Origin: Candidatus Krumholzibacteriia bacterium
Lineage (GTDB): Bacteria > Krumholzibacteriota > Krumholzibacteriia > JAJRXK01
Length of the DNA: 38,814 nt
Reading direction: 5' to 3'
Assembly (NCBI GenBank): GCA_035268685.1
Contig: DATFKK010000039.1
Coordinates: 1 to 38,814, forward strand
Shown: piece after piece, positions 6,858-18,823 of the stretch
How positions within the stretch are numbered: the first letter of the stretch is position 1
Layout: the number at the start of each line of letters is the position of its first letter
Translations under genes and position numbers: made by a program
Notes under the pieces: generated by a model
Database searches by the model: none
Told to the model about the DNA's origin: nothing
What the model saw: only the letters and a program-made list of their open reading frames with translations

Positions 6858-9839
6858 ATGAAGTCCGAGCCGACGACCGAGGGCGGCCTGCGGGTCGAGG
6901 AGATCCGTGCCCGCCTCGCCGGGAAGCAGGGCCCCGCCTACTGGCGGAGCCTCGACGAACTCGCCCGGACCGACGAGTTCGCCGAGATGGTCCACAAGGA
7001 GTTCCCGCAGATGCTCCCCGTGGAGGGCGCGACGACGAGCCGGCGTCGCTTCCTGCAGCTCATGGGAGCGTCGTTGGCCCTGGCCGGACTGAACGCGTGC
7101 TCGATCCAGCCCGAGGAAAGGATCCTCCCCTACACGAAGCAGCCCGAGGAGATCGTCCCGGGCAAGCCGCTGTACTACGCGACGGCGCACCCCCACGGTG
7201 CCTTCGGACGCGGCATGCTGGTCGAGAGTCACATGGGTCGGCCCACGAAGATCGAGGGCAACCCCGATCACGGTTCGAGCCTGGGCGCGACCGACCTCTT
7301 CGACCAGGCCTCGATCCTCGATCTCTACGACCCCGACCGGGCACAGACGCCGGAGTACCTGGGCAACCTGCGATCCTGGGAGAACTTCGCGGAGTCCATC
7401 CGCACTCAGCTCGAGGCCCAGCGCGGCCTCCGAGGCCAGGGTCTGCGCATCGTCATGGAGTCGACGACCTCGCCCACGATCCGCCGTCTGCTGGGGCAGT
7501 TGCGCGAGGACTTCCCGCAGTGCGACGTGGTGACCTTCGACGCCGCCGGCCACGATGCGGCGGCCCGGGCCGCACGCCGCGCGTTCGGTGCCCCGACGCA
7601 CGTCCACTACGACCTGGCGGCGGCCGACGTTGTCGTCACCCTCGACCACGATCTGCTGACCGAAGGCCCGGGTGCGGTGCGCTACGCGCGGGACTTCGCC
7701 GACGGCCGACGTGTGGTCGAGGACGAGAGCCGCATGAACCGGCTCTACGCGGTGGAGAGCTCCCCCACCAGCACGGGGAGCCTGGCCGATCATCGTCTAC
7801 GGCTGTCGCCCGGACGCGTCGAACGCTTCGCCGTGGCGCTGGCCGCCGAACTCGGCGTCGACGGCGTGACCGCATCGACCGACGACGACCTCAGGACATG
7901 GGTGCGCAACGTCGCGCGCGACCTCCAGGCGAACCGCGGACGGAGCCTCGTCACCGCGGGCGAACACACGCCCGAGGACCTGCAGGTGCTCTGTCACGCG
8001 ATCAACGGGGCGCTCGGCAACCTGGGTCGGACGATCCGCCTGACCGAGGCCGTGATCGACGACGACCGCCCGTCGACCGAGAACCTCCGTCGCTTCGTCG
8101 ACGACCTCGAGCGCGGCGCGGTCGACGTCGTGTTCTTCCTCGGTGGTAACCCGGTGTTCGACGCTCCGGCCGACCTGGACCTGACCGCGGCGATCCAGAG
8201 GGCCGAGCTGCGGATCCGTGTCTCCTCGTTCGTCGACGAGACCGCCAACGTCTGCCAGTGGCAGATCCCGGCCAGCCACTACCTGGAGAGCTGGGGCGAC
8301 ATCCGCGCGCACGACGGCAGCGCGATGGTCGTGCAGCCCCTGATCCGCCCGCTGTACCAGTCGAAGTCCTACTCGCAGGTCCTCGCACTGATTCTCGGCG
8401 ACGCCGGGGCCTCCGACCTCGCCCTGGTCCAGGAAACCTGGCGCGCGGCGGCGGAGGGCGACTTCGACCGGCAGTGGCGCCGCTGGTTGCACGACGGCGG
8501 CATCGCCGGCGGGGCTGCCGCTTCGATCCTGCGCTCGGTCGACACGGCCGCGGTGCGTGAGGCGGCCGGTGAAGTCGGCGCGTCCCGTGGGATGGCCGTC
8601 GTCTTCCGTCCCGACCCGACCATCGGCGACGGCCGCTGGGCGAACAACGCCTGGCTGCAGGAGTGCCCGAAGCCCCACACGCGGATCACCTGGGACAACG
8701 CGGCCCTGATGAGCCCGCGCACGGCCGAGGCGCTGGACGTGTCGAACGAGGAGATGATCCGGATCACCGCGGGCGACCGCTCGCTCGAGATCGCGGCCTG
8801 GATCCTTCCCGGGCACGCCGACGACACCATCACCGTGCACCTGGGCTACGGGCGCGAGCGGGCCGGCCGCATCGGCAACGGCTGCGGATTCGACGCCACC
8901 GCCCTGCGCAGCAGCGACGCCTGGTGGCGCGTGGACGGCGTCGAGGTCGAGCCGCTGGGCCAGCGGTACCGCCTGGCCAGCACCCAGACGCACCACAACA
9001 TGGAAGACCGCTACCTGGTGCGGCACGGTACCATCGAACAGATCCGCAGCGGTCACCACTTCCACGACCCCACGCACGGGATCAAGGTCGACAAGTCCCT
9101 GATGCCCGGTCACGAGTACGATGGCTACAAGTGGGGCATGGTGGTCGATCTCAGCACCTGCACCGGTTGCAACGCCTGCGTGGTGGCCTGCCACAGCGAG
9201 AACAACATCGCGATCGTGGGCAAGGAAGAGGTCCTGAACGGCCGCGAGCTGCACTGGATGCGCATCGACCGCTACTTCGAGGGCGACCTCGACCAGCCGG
9301 CCACCTACCTGCAGCCGGTCATGTGCCAGCACTGCGAGCAGGCGCCGTGCGAGGTGGTCTGTCCGGTGGCCGCCACCGTGCACAGCGAAGAGGGCATCAA
9401 TACGATGGCCTACAACCGCTGCGTGGGAACTCGCTACTGCGGGAACAACTGCCCGTACAAGGTGCGCCGCTTCAACTTCTATCAGTACGCCGACCAGGAC
9501 ACAGAGTCCCTGAAGCTCGGCCGCAACCCCGACGTCACCGTCCGCCACCGCGGCGTCATGGAGAAGTGCACCTACTGCATCCAGCGGACCAACCAGGCCA
9601 AGATCGAGGCCAAGGTGAACGACATGCCGTTGAGCGAGACCGGGCTGCAGTCGGCGTGTCAGCAGGCCTGCCCCACCGAGGCGATCCAGTTCGGCGATCT
9701 GAACGATCCCGACACCCGGGTGTCGAAGTGGAAGGAATCGGACCTCGACTACGGGATCCTGACCGAGCTCGGCACCCGCCCGCGGACCACGTATCTGCGC
9801 CGTGTGAGCAACCCCAACCCCGAACTCGCGAGGAGTTGA
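6858..9839 (+). CDS. actB: ACIII subunit ActB, fused molybdopterin-oxidoreductase-like and Fe-S protein
   Basis: ActB of about 993 residues fuses a complex iron-sulfur molybdoenzyme-like catalytic fold without cofactor (about 80-690) to a ferredoxin-like four-cluster domain. A twin-arginine signal SRRRFLQ lies at 61-67 with a lipobox-like ending at Cys81, as expected for a periplasmic, lipid-anchored subunit. Cys groups in the C-terminal part are [11 protein letters not shown] (768-778), [13 protein letters not shown] (823-835), [11 protein letters not shown] (855-865), and CTYC...CQQAC further on, fitting the known three [4Fe-4S] plus one [3Fe-4S] set. I prefer ATG 6858, with GGAG five bases upstream, over ATG 6813. 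The long N-terminal leader before the Tat motif is normal for ActB. Confidence 0.93.
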   Translation: MKSEPTTEGGLRVEEIRARLAGKQGPAYWRSLDELARTDEFAEMVHKEFPQMLPVEGATTSRRRFLQLMGASLALAGLNACSIQPEERILPYTKQPEEIVPGKPLYYATAHPHGAFGRGMLVESHMGRPTKIEGNPDHGSSLGATDLFDQASILDLYDPDRAQTPEYLGNLRSWENFAESIRTQLEAQRGLRGQGLRIVMESTTSPTIRRLLGQLREDFPQCDVVTFDAAGHDAAARAARRAFGAPTHVHYDLAAADVVVTLDHDLLTEGPGAVRYARDFADGRRVVEDESRMNRLYAVESSPTSTGSLADHRLRLSPGRVERFAVALAAELGVDGVTASTDDDLRTWVRNVARDLQANRGRSLVTAGEHTPEDLQVLCHAINGALGNLGRTIRLTEAVIDDDRPSTENLRRFVDDLERGAVDVVFFLGGNPVFDAPADLDLTAAIQRAELRIRVSSFVDETANVCQWQIPASHYLESWGDIRAHDGSAMVVQPLIRPLYQSKSYSQVLALILGDAGASDLALVQETWRAAAEGDFDRQWRRWLHDGGIAGGAAASILRSVDTAAVREAAGEVGASRGMAVVFRPDPTIGDGRWANNAWLQECPKPHTRITWDNAALMSPRTAEALDVSNEEMIRITAGDRSLEIAAWILPGHADDTITVHLGYGRERAGRIGNGCGFDATALRSSDAWWRVDGVEVEPLGQRYRLASTQTHHNMEDRYLVRHGTIEQIRSGHHFHDPTHGIKVDKSLMPGHEYDGYKWGMVVDLSTCTGCNACVVACHSENNIAIVGKEEVLNGRELHWMRIDRYFEGDLDQPATYLQPVMCQHCEQAPCEVVCPVAATVHSEEGINTMAYNRCVGTRYCGNNCPYKVRRFNFYQYADQDTESLKLGRNPDVTVRHRGVMEKCTYCIQRTNQAKIEAKVNDMPLSETGLQSACQQACPTEAIQFGDLNDPDTRVSKWKESDLDYGILTELGTRPRTTYLRRVSNPNPELARS

Positions 9840-9840
9840 C

Positions 9841-11229
9841 GTGGCCAACGCACCCATGACCGAGGGCGACGACCGTCACCAGCTGACGGCCCCGATCGTC
9901 GGCCCGGGCCATACCCCCGCGTCGGTCACCGACAAGATCGCGACCGTGGTCACGGCCGAGACGCCCAAGTGGTGGTTCCTCGGCGCAGCCGCCGCCTTCG
10001 GTCTGTTGTCGATCTTCCTGCTGTCGGTCGGCGTCCTCTTCTGGAAGGGTGTCGGGATCTGGGGGATCAACAATCCCGTCTACTGGGGCTTCGCGATCAT
10101 CAACTTCGTGTGGTGGATCGGGATCGGGCACGCCGGCACGCTGATCTCGGCGATCCTGCTGCTGCTCCGGCAGAACTGGCGGAACTCGATCAACCGCTTC
10201 GCCGAGGCCATGACGATCTTCGCCGTGGCTTGCGCGGGCATGTTCCCGCTTCTCCACCTCGGACGCCCCTATCGCTTCTACTATCTGCTGCCACACCCGA
10301 ACACCTTCGAGCTGTGGCCGCAGTTCCGCAGCCCGCTGATCTGGGACGTCTTCGCGGTCACCACCTATGCCCTGGTGTCGATCCTCTTCTGGTACGTCGG
10401 CCTGATCCCCGACCTGGCCACGCTGCGCGACCGGGCCAAGAACCGCTTCGCCGCCTTCGTCTACGGGATCCTCGCCGCCGGCTGGCGCGGGAGCACGAGG
10501 CACTGGCACCAGTACGAGGTCGCCTCCATGCTCCTGGCCGGACTGGCCACACCACTCGTGGTGAGCGTGCACACCGTGGTGTCCTTCGACTTCGCCACGA
10601 GCCAGCTCCCGGGGTGGCACACCACCATCTTCCCGCCCTACTTCGTGGCGGGTGCCGTGTTCGCCGGCTTCGCCATGGTCATCACCCTGGCCCTGCCGCT
10701 GCGCTGGTTGTTCGGCCTGCAGGACTTCATCACGGACACCCACATGGACCTCATGGGCAAGGTCATGCTGGCCACGGGCCTGATCGTGGTCTACGGCTAC
10801 GCCATCGAGATCTTCGTCGGGTGGTACAGCGGTAGCCCGTACGAGCGCTACATGCTGATCAATCGAATGTCCGGACCCTACATGTGGAGCTACATCGCCC
10901 TGTGGGTCTGTAACTTCGCGGCCGTCCAGTTCCTGTGGAGCAAACGGATTCGCAGCAACATGCTCGCGCTCTTCGTGATCTCGATGTTCGTGAACGTCGG
11001 CATGTGGCTCGAACGCTTCGTGATCGTGGTCACCAGTCTGCACCGTGACTTCATGCCCTCGAGCTGGGGCATGTACCAGGGCACGATCTGGGACTGGGCC
11101 ACCTTCGTGGGTACGATCGGCCTGTTCCTGTCGCTCATGTTCCTGTTCATCCGCTTCCTGCCGATGATCAGCATCTTCGAGATGCGGATGATCCTTCCCG
11201 AGGCCTCCAAGGCCAAGAAGGGGTCGTGA
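9841..11229 (+). CDS. actC: ACIII subunit ActC, NrfD/PsrC-like quinol-binding membrane protein
   Basis: The 462-residue protein has about ten membrane helices and belongs to the NrfD/PsrC family. ActC forms the quinol oxidation site facing ActB. Helix-rich stretches such as [20 protein letters not shown] and FALRPY-like [15 protein letters not shown] are typical. The start is GTG 9841, two bases after the actB stop, with AGGAG about 5 nt upstream inside actB. The stop overlaps the actD ATG by one base, so the genes are translationally coupled. A related NrfD-like subunit, ActF, lies two genes on. Confidence 0.92.
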   Translation: MANAPMTEGDDRHQLTAPIVGPGHTPASVTDKIATVVTAETPKWWFLGAAAAFGLLSIFLLSVGVLFWKGVGIWGINNPVYWGFAIINFVWWIGIGHAGTLISAILLLLRQNWRNSINRFAEAMTIFAVACAGMFPLLHLGRPYRFYYLLPHPNTFELWPQFRSPLIWDVFAVTTYALVSILFWYVGLIPDLATLRDRAKNRFAAFVYGILAAGWRGSTRHWHQYEVASMLLAGLATPLVVSVHTVVSFDFATSQLPGWHTTIFPPYFVAGAVFAGFAMVITLALPLRWLFGLQDFITDTHMDLMGKVMLATGLIVVYGYAIEIFVGWYSGSPYERYMLINRMSGPYMWSYIALWVCNFAAVQFLWSKRIRSNMLALFVISMFVNVGMWLERFVIVVTSLHRDFMPSSWGMYQGTIWDWATFVGTIGLFLSLMFLFIRFLPMISIFEMRMILPEASKAKKGS

Positions 11230-11777
11230 TGGCTGCTGTCACGCACGGGTCGAAGCTCCATGGCATGTTGGCCATGTTCGAGGATCCGGCCGACGTGGTC
11301 GAGGCGATCCACCGGACCAAGGAAGAGGGCTACTCGGAGTTCGACACCTTCTCGCCCTATCCGGTCGAGGAGTTCGCCGACGCCCAGGACGCCCATCACA
11401 GCTGGTTGCCGTGGATCGTTCTCGCCGGCGGGGTCTTCGGGGCCCTTCTCGGATGGTTCCTCCAGTTCTACACCTCGACCGAGGTCTATCCCATGAACAT
11501 CGGCGGCCGGCCGTTCAACAGCTGGCCTGCCTTCATCGTGGTGATCTTCGAGTGCACGATCCTCTTCGGCGCCTTCTCGGCCGTCTTCGGCATGCTGGCC
11601 CTGAACGGCCTGCCGGCCCCCTACCATCCGCTCTTCAACGTCGAGAGCTTCAAGCGGGCCAGTCAGGATCGCTACTTCCTCCTGATCGAAGCCAAGGACC
11701 CTCGCTTCGACGAGCAGCGCACCCGGGACTTCATGCAGAGTCTGGGTCCGAACGAGGTGAGTCCCGTTGAAGAGTAG
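11229..11777 (+). CDS. actD: ACIII subunit ActD (DUF3341)
   Basis: The 182-residue protein opens with a soluble part (KLHGMLAMFEDPADVVEAI, EGYSEFDTFSPYPVEE), the DUF3341 signature, followed by two membrane helices (about 60-80 and 100-125). ActD is an accessory membrane subunit of alternative complex III that contacts ActC and ActF. ATG 11229 overlaps the actC stop as TGATG, with AGAAGGGG just upstream; a GTG three bases earlier is in frame but poorly spaced. Its end overlaps the start of actE by 11 nt. Confidence 0.9.
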   Translation: MAAVTHGSKLHGMLAMFEDPADVVEAIHRTKEEGYSEFDTFSPYPVEEFADAQDAHHSWLPWIVLAGGVFGALLGWFLQFYTSTEVYPMNIGGRPFNSWPAFIVVIFECTILFGAFSAVFGMLALNGLPAPYHPLFNVESFKRASQDRYFLLIEAKDPRFDEQRTRDFMQSLGPNEVSPVEE

Positions 11778-12408
11778 ACGGATCGGGATCGCGTTGATCG
11801 CGGCCGCCTTCCTGGCCGTGAGCACCGGCTGCGCCGACATGAAGGACCAGCCGCGCTTCGAGCCCTACGAACAATCCGACTTCTTCCCCGACGGCCGCGC
11901 CTCGCGCGAACTCGTCGACGGAACCGTTCCGCGTGGCTTCCTGCGTGAGGACGACGCCTACTACCGCGGCCTCACCGACGACGGAACCTTCGTCGAGCGC
12001 ATCCCCGCCGCGGTCGACGCGGCCATGCTCGAACGCGGGCGCGAGCGCTACGACATCTTCTGCTCGCCATGCCATTCGATGACCGGCGACGGAAACGGCA
12101 TGATCGTGCAGCGCGGCTACAAGCAGGCCTCGAGCTACCACCAGCCACGCCTGCGTGCGATCGAGGACGGGTACCTGTACGACGTGATCACCAACGGCTT
12201 CGGACAGATGGCGGGCTACGCCTCGCAGATCGATCCCGAGGATCGCTGGGCGATCGTGGCCTACATCCGCGCGCTGCAGCTGGCGCAGTTCACCGACGTG
12301 GCCACGGTCGAGCCCGACATCCGCTCCGTGCTGGAGCGCGGCGAGGTCTACGACGTGCGCTCGCTCGAGAAGAAGGACGAAGGAGACGACCATGGCGCAG
12401 CACACTGA
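11767..12408 (+). CDS. actE: ACIII subunit ActE, monohaem cytochrome c lipoprotein
   Basis: The 213-residue protein has a lipoprotein signal ending at Cys22 (AVSTGC) and a single haem site, CSPCH, at 99-103. GFGQMAGYA probably supplies the axial Met. ActE is the monohaem cytochrome of ACIII that hands electrons to the oxidase or to a soluble carrier. The start is a rare TTG at 11767 inside actD, chosen because GAGGTGA at 11754-11760 is a strong ribosome site and because the signal peptide begins there (MKSRRIGIALIAAAF). No ATG gives a complete signal. The 3' end overlaps actF by 17 nt. Confidence 0.9.
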   Translation: MKSRRIGIALIAAAFLAVSTGCADMKDQPRFEPYEQSDFFPDGRASRELVDGTVPRGFLREDDAYYRGLTDDGTFVERIPAAVDAAMLERGRERYDIFCSPCHSMTGDGNGMIVQRGYKQASSYHQPRLRAIEDGYLYDVITNGFGQMAGYASQIDPEDRWAIVAYIRALQLAQFTDVATVEPDIRSVLERGEVYDVRSLEKKDEGDDHGAAH

Positions 12409-13594
12409 CGGCTGGACCCCGCCGGCCGAGGTCGGCGGACTGCGCAACATCGGCTTCGGTGTCGGGCTGGTCGCCCTGGCCGCGTCGGTCGCCGGCTACT
12501 TCGTGGAATCGAAGCAGTTCATGCACAGCTACGCGCTCGCCTACGCCTTCGTCCTGCTCTTCCCGCTCGGTGGACTCGCGCTCATGATGCTGAACCACGT
12601 CACCCGCGGCGCCTGGGGCGTGGTGATCCGGCGGATCCTGGAGGCTTCGGCCCGGACCATTCCCTTCATGGCGATCCTCTTCCTGCCGCTCCTCGTCGAC
12701 GCCTTCACCACTTTCGAAGTGTTCAAGTGGGCGGATCCGGAGGTCGTGGCCGAGGATCCGATCATCGAGTCGAAGGTCGCCTATCTGAATTCGCCGTTCT
12801 TCGCGGCACGAGCTGCGTTGTACTTCGCGGTCTGGATCTTCCTCGCCTACACGATCAGTGGATTGTCGCGACGGCAGGACGAGAACGGGGACATGGCCTA
12901 CGCCCAGCGCATGCAGGGTTATTCGGCCGGTGGCCTGGTGGCCTTCATGATCGTCACCAGCTTCGCGTCGTTCGACTGGCTGATGTCGCTGGATCCCCAC
13001 TGGTTCTCGAGCATCTACGGCGTGTACTACGCCGGGAGCGCGGCCCTGGCCATGCTCGCCCTCACCGTCCTGGTGGCGGTGTGGCTGAGCAAGCGCGAAC
13101 CCATGAACGAGGTCTACCGTCGCGGCCATTACGCCGACTGGGGCAAGCTGCTGCTGGCCTTCACCATGCTGTGGGGCTATTTCTCGATTTCGCAGTTGAT
13201 CATCCTGTGGTCCGGCAACCTGCCCGAGACGGTGCCCTGGTACCTCGTCCGGATCAGTGGCATGTACGAATGGTTCGCGAAGGGCCTGATCGCTCTGGGC
13301 TTCTTCGTGCCCTTCGTGCTCCTGCTGTCGGCGGATCTGAAGCGGAATCCCGCGCGCCTGTCCCTCGTGGCCGTCTACATCATCGTGATCCGTTTCGCCG
13401 ACACCTACTGGCAGGTCATGCCGTCGTTCAACGTGTACCATCCCGAAGAAGCCAGCTTCCACTGGCTCGACTTCTCGCTGGTGCTCGCGCTCGGCGGTCT
13501 GTGGCTCGGCGTCTTCTTCGTGCAGCTGGCGAGCCGCCCCCTGATCCCGCGGAACGAGCCCTTCCTCGAGGAGGCACTGACGCACCATGGCTGA
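12392..13594 (+). CDS. actF: ACIII subunit ActF, second NrfD-like membrane protein
   Basis: The 400-residue protein has about ten membrane helices and is the shorter NrfD-like partner of ActC. Segments such as FASFDWLMSLDPHWFSSIYGVYY and YFSISQLIILWSGNLPET are characteristic of ActF. It forms the membrane core with ActC; a role in proton movement has been proposed for the family but cannot be read from sequence. The start is ATG 12392 with AAGGAG upstream inside actE. It overlaps the next gene by 8 nt. Confidence 0.92.
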   Translation: MAQHTDGWTPPAEVGGLRNIGFGVGLVALAASVAGYFVESKQFMHSYALAYAFVLLFPLGGLALMMLNHVTRGAWGVVIRRILEASARTIPFMAILFLPLLVDAFTTFEVFKWADPEVVAEDPIIESKVAYLNSPFFAARAALYFAVWIFLAYTISGLSRRQDENGDMAYAQRMQGYSAGGLVAFMIVTSFASFDWLMSLDPHWFSSIYGVYYAGSAALAMLALTVLVAVWLSKREPMNEVYRRGHYADWGKLLLAFTMLWGYFSISQLIILWSGNLPETVPWYLVRISGMYEWFAKGLIALGFFVPFVLLLSADLKRNPARLSLVAVYIIVIRFADTYWQVMPSFNVYHPEEASFHWLDFSLVLALGGLWLGVFFVQLASRPLIPRNEPFLEEALTHHG

Positions 13595-14060
13595 TCGTCG
13601 CCCCGACACCGCACAAGAACCCCACGTGACGGCCGAGCGTCCCGACCAGTTCGATCGCGAGATCTCCTGGAAGGCGATCGGCTGGAGCATGGGTATCATC
13701 ACGGTCATCACGGTCGCGTCGTTCCTCGGCATGTGGTTCCTCGGCGTGGACTTCCGGGATCGGATGGCCGAGTCCGACTCCCCGGCCCCGCTCGTGGCCG
13801 AGAGCCGCGACGAGATCCTGCCTCCGGAGCCCCGGCTGCAGACGACCTCGTACGACGACTGGGCCGAGATGAAGTCCGAACACGAAGAATTCCTGTCCAC
13901 CTACGCGTGGACCGATCGCAGCCGCGGCAAGGTCCGGATCCCGGTCGACGAGGCCATGCGCCGGATCGCGGAGGACGGCCTGCCCAGCTTCCCCGCTCCC
14001 CCGGCGCCCTCGACCCCGGCTTCCGAATCCACGGGATCCGATCCGGTCGAAGGCAACTGA
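13587..14060 (+). CDS. Small membrane-anchored protein of the ACIII-caa3 cluster
   Basis: The 157-residue protein has a hydrophilic N-terminus, one membrane helix (about 29-53) and a periplasmic tail. The tail contains PRLQTTSYDDWAEMK, then LSTYAWTDRSRGKVRIPVDEAMRRI, and ends in a Pro/Ala/Ser-rich segment. I recognise the RLQ...YxWxD...VRIPxxEAM pattern as one that recurs in this position in ACIII and haem-copper oxidase clusters, but I know of no assigned activity. Overlap with actF and tight spacing to the Sco gene imply co-production, so an assembly or accessory role is likely. Confidence 0.75.
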   Translation: MADRRPDTAQEPHVTAERPDQFDREISWKAIGWSMGIITVITVASFLGMWFLGVDFRDRMAESDSPAPLVAESRDEILPPEPRLQTTSYDDWAEMKSEHEEFLSTYAWTDRSRGKVRIPVDEAMRRIAEDGLPSFPAPPAPSTPASESTGSDPVEGN

Positions 14061-14075
14061 CAGGGGGTGTCAACG

Positions 14076-14957
14076 ATGTATGAATCCATGAAGTTGCTCC
14101 GATGGACGGTCCTCGGACTGGCCACATTCGCGTTCGTGGCGCAGGCGTCGGTCGCCGATGCCCGCTACGGCAAGCAGGAACGTCTGGAAGAGGACGGGTC
14201 GCTGCCCGGCGACCTCCGTGAGGTCGGCTTCGACCAGCGACTGGGCGAAGACGTCCCGCTCGATCTGACCTTCACCGACGAGGCCGGGGAAGAAGTCCGT
14301 CTCGGGAAGTTCTTCGGATCGGACAAGCCGGTCGTCCTGGCCCTCGTCTACTACGAGTGCCCCATGCTCTGCGACATGATCCTGAGCGGTCTGACGACCA
14401 GCCTCGAGATCCTGAACTTCGATCCCGGCACCGACTACGAGGTCGTCGTGATCAGCTTCGATCCCGGCGAGGATCATTTCCTCGCCTCGGCCAAGAAGCG
14501 CGGCTACATGCAGCAGTTCGGACGTCCCGGCACCGAGGGTGGCTTCCACTTCCTGACCGGAACCCCCGAGAACATCGACGCAGTCACCGACGCCGTCGGC
14601 TTCACCTACAGCTACGACGAGGATCGCGACGAGTACGCCCACGCCAGTGGGATCACCATCCTGACCCCCGGAGGCAAGATCTCGCGCTATCTCTTCGGGG
14701 CAGAATTCGCCCCGAAGGACCTGCGACTCGCGCTGGTCGACTCGGGCGACTCGAAGATCGGCAGTGCCGTCGATCAGCTCCTGCTGTTCTGCTACAACTA
14801 CGATCCCGCGACGGGGCGCTACGGCGCCGCCACGATGAACCTGGTGCGTCTGGGTGGCGCGCTGACCCTGGTCGCCGTGATCGGGTTCATCGTGTTCTCG
14901 CGTCGCCGGGACCGCCAGTCGGCCCGTGTCCCGAACGAGGAGCTTCCGCAATCATGA
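14076..14957 (+). CDS. sco1: SCO1/SenC-family copper chaperone
   Basis: The 293-residue protein has an N-terminal signal or anchor (about 5-28), a thioredoxin-like Sco domain and an extra C-terminal membrane helix (about 263-281). Copper ligands are CPMLC at 95-99 and a distal His in EYAHASG at about 189. Sco proteins load the CuA site of cytochrome c oxidase subunit II, and the next gene is exactly that subunit. I chose ATG 14076 because AGGGGGTG lies six bases upstream; ATG 14088 is a possible alternative. The stop overlaps the ctaC start as ATGA. The C-terminal helix makes the protein a little longer than the minimal family. Confidence 0.92.
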   Translation: MYESMKLLRWTVLGLATFAFVAQASVADARYGKQERLEEDGSLPGDLREVGFDQRLGEDVPLDLTFTDEAGEEVRLGKFFGSDKPVVLALVYYECPMLCDMILSGLTTSLEILNFDPGTDYEVVVISFDPGEDHFLASAKKRGYMQQFGRPGTEGGFHFLTGTPENIDAVTDAVGFTYSYDEDRDEYAHASGITILTPGGKISRYLFGAEFAPKDLRLALVDSGDSKIGSAVDQLLLFCYNYDPATGRYGAATMNLVRLGGALTLVAVIGFIVFSRRRDRQSARVPNEELPQS

Positions 14958-15934
14958 CGCCGCTGCCGTCGATGCTCCCCCTGGCGAACATACCGTTGAT
15001 GCCGGAGCAGGCGTCGACCATGGCCAAACGGGTCGACGACCTGTACTACGTCATGATCGGGCTGTCGGCCGTCGCGACCATCCTGATCGTCGCGGCGTTG
15101 GTGTTCTTCATCGTCCGCTACCGCCGCCGCCACGAAGACGAGATCGGACATCGAGAGCACGCCGGCAACTGGCTCGAGATCACCTGGACGGTGATCCCCG
15201 GCCTCATCTTCCTGGGACTGTTCTACTGGGGAGCCCACGTATACTTCGAGAACTACCGCATCCCGGCCGACGCCGAGCGCTACTACGTGGTGGGCAAGCA
15301 GTGGATGTGGAAGTACCAACATCCTTCGGGCAATCGCGAGATCAACGACCTGCACGTGCCGGTGGGACGTCCGATCGAGCTGGTCATCACCAGCGAGGAC
15401 GTGATCCACAGTTTCTACGTGCCGGCCTTCCGGGTGAAGCGCGACGCCGTGCCCGGGCAGTACACCACCGCCTGGTTCGAAGCCACCAAGACGGGGACCT
15501 ACGACATCTTCTGTGCCGAGTACTGCGGAGCCGAACATTCCCTGATGATCGGCAAGATCCACGTGATGGAAGAGGCCGACTACCAGGAATGGCTCGACGG
15601 CAAGAGCGACGGTCGATCGCTGATCGCCACCGGTGAACAGCTCTTCGAGGAGAAGGCCTGCAGCACCTGCCACCAACCCGACAGTTCGGCCCGGGCCCCC
15701 ATTCTGAACGGCATCTACGGTTCGGAGATCGCGCTGCTCGGCGGCAACCGCACGAAGGCCGACGACAACTACATCCGGGAATCGATCCTCGAACCCAGCG
15801 CCAAGGTGGTGGCCGGCTACCAGCCGATCATGCCCACCTACAAGGGGCAACTGACCGAAGAGGAGATCCTGGAGCTGATGAGCTACATCAAGTCGCTCGA
15901 CGGCGCCGACCAGGGCGCCCAGGGCACCAGGTGA
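14954..15934 (+). CDS. ctaC: Cytochrome caa3 oxidase subunit II with fused cytochrome c
   Basis: The 326-residue subunit has two membrane helices (about 31-54 and 74-96), a CuA cupredoxin domain and a C-terminal cytochrome c domain. CuA ligands read His152 ([12 protein letters not shown]), then [12 protein letters not shown] with Cys187, Glu189, Cys191, His195 and Met198. The fused haem site is CSTCH at 236-240, and [10 protein letters not shown] supplies the likely axial Met. This fusion defines caa3-type oxidases and lets ACIII pass electrons directly to the oxidase. The start at ATG 14954 overlaps the Sco stop. Confidence 0.94.
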   Translation: MTPLPSMLPLANIPLMPEQASTMAKRVDDLYYVMIGLSAVATILIVAALVFFIVRYRRRHEDEIGHREHAGNWLEITWTVIPGLIFLGLFYWGAHVYFENYRIPADAERYYVVGKQWMWKYQHPSGNREINDLHVPVGRPIELVITSEDVIHSFYVPAFRVKRDAVPGQYTTAWFEATKTGTYDIFCAEYCGAEHSLMIGKIHVMEEADYQEWLDGKSDGRSLIATGEQLFEEKACSTCHQPDSSARAPILNGIYGSEIALLGGNRTKADDNYIRESILEPSAKVVAGYQPIMPTYKGQLTEEEILELMSYIKSLDGADQGAQGTR

Positions 15935-16004
15935 TGCGGGCGGGAGTTCTCGCCGAAGCCCCCGACCAGTGCGGCCCCGCGGGGTCGAGAAGGGTCCACG
16001 CGCC

Positions 16005-17688
<1,684 letters not shown>

Positions 17689-17696
<8 letters not shown>

Positions 17697-18381
17697 CGCC
17701 GCCCCCGCCCAACGACAACCCAACCGGCTGGCGTACTGGTACCGCAGCTACGCCGAGCAGACCGAGTCGGTCACGCTGGGCATGTGGCTGTTCCTGGTCA
17801 CCGAGGTCATGTTCTTCGGTGGCCTGTTCATGGCCTACATGCTGTACCGGACCTTCAACCGTGAGGCCTTCGCCGCGGCGAGCTACACGCTCGACATCGG
17901 CCTCGGCGCGTTCAACACCGTCGTGCTGATCGTTTCGTCGCTCACGGTCGTGTTGGCGGTTTGGGCCGCCGAGAAGGGCAAGCAGAAGCAGCTGATCCTG
18001 TGGCTGGTCGCCACCATCGTGCTCGGCTGCACCTTCCTCGGCGTGAAGTACGTCGAATACGAACACAAGTGGCACGAGAACAAGTTCCCGGGTCCGGAGT
18101 TCGTGTTCGAGGACAAGCGGGACTTCGCGCACTCCGCCGAGCCCGTCGACCCGGACAAGGTGCGGATGTTCTTCCACATCTACTTCGGGATGACGGGCCT
18201 GCACGCCTTGCACATGATCATCGGGATCGGGGTCTTCGCGGTGCTACTGGTCAACGCCATCAAGGGGAAGTACACCCAGCGATGGCACGACCCGATACCG
18301 GTGGCCGGCCTCTATTGGCACTTCGTGGATCTCGTGTGGATCTACCTGTTCCCCTTGTTGTACCTGATCGGTCGACACTAG
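17689..18381 (+). CDS. ctaE: Cytochrome caa3 oxidase subunit III
   Basis: The roughly 230-residue subunit III has about six to seven membrane helices. Typical motifs are [21 protein letters not shown] in the first helix region and [13 protein letters not shown] followed by [18 protein letters not shown] at the end. Subunit III stabilises subunit I and may guide O2. I prefer the TTG at 17689, eight bases inside ctaD, because GGAG lies four to five bases upstream. An ATG at 17659 would add an Arg-rich MRQRPRSRR leader. Strong spacing to ctaF (9 bp) keeps it in the operon. Confidence 0.92.
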
Positions 18382-18390
18382 GAGGCGCGC

Positions 18391-18714
18391 ATGTCTACCG
18401 AACAACACGGACACATCGGGCTGCGCGTCTACTTCGCGGTCTTCTTCGCCCTGATGATCCTCACCTGGATCACCGTCGAGGCCTCGTACCACGACTTCGA
18501 GCCCTGGAACGATCTGATCGCCCTGGGGATCGCCACGGCCAAGGGTGCGCTGGTGGTGCTCTTCTTCATGCACGTCTGGCACAGCTCGCCACTGACGAAG
18601 ATCGTCCTGATCACGGCACTCTTCTTCTTCCTGGTCCTCGTGGCCTTCGTCTACGCCGACGTCCTCACCCGCGAGATGCTGAACGTTCCGTCGCGGCCGC
18701 CCGGATTCGGCTGA
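18391..18714 (+). CDS. ctaF: Cytochrome caa3 oxidase subunit IV
   Basis: The 107-residue protein has three membrane helices and the prokaryotic COX4 pattern, with TAKGALVVLFFMHVWHSSPLTK in the centre (VxLFFMH is characteristic). It is the small fourth subunit of aa3/caa3 oxidases and helps stabilise the CuB region. AGGAGG upstream supports ATG 18391. It is the last gene of the ACIII-caa3 operon; a hairpin follows. Confidence 0.88.
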   Translation: MSTEQHGHIGLRVYFAVFFALMILTWITVEASYHDFEPWNDLIALGIATAKGALVVLFFMHVWHSSPLTKIVLITALFFFLVLVAFVYADVLTREMLNVPSRPPGFG

Positions 18715-18748
18715 CCCTCGGGCCTGGACCAACCCCATGTCCTTCGGC

Positions 18749-18770
18749 GGAACTCGCGAGGCGGAGTTCC
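18749..18770 (+). terminator. Hairpin after ctaF
   Basis: GGAACTC (18749-18755) and GAGTTCC (18764-18770) pair across an 8-base loop, with C-G and G-T pairs extending the stem to nine. It lies 35 bp past ctaF, between convergent genes. No clear T tract follows. Confidence 0.45.
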
Positions 18771-18823
18771 GTGGAGCTTTCACGCGGGACGACCGATCCA
18801 GGGTCGGCCGAGGGAATGCGGCG

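Noticed and set aside
5976-7793. Long minus-strand frame opposite actA and actB
   Set aside because: Low-complexity Val/Gly/Arg/Asp composition without family motifs, antisense to well supported ACIII genes.
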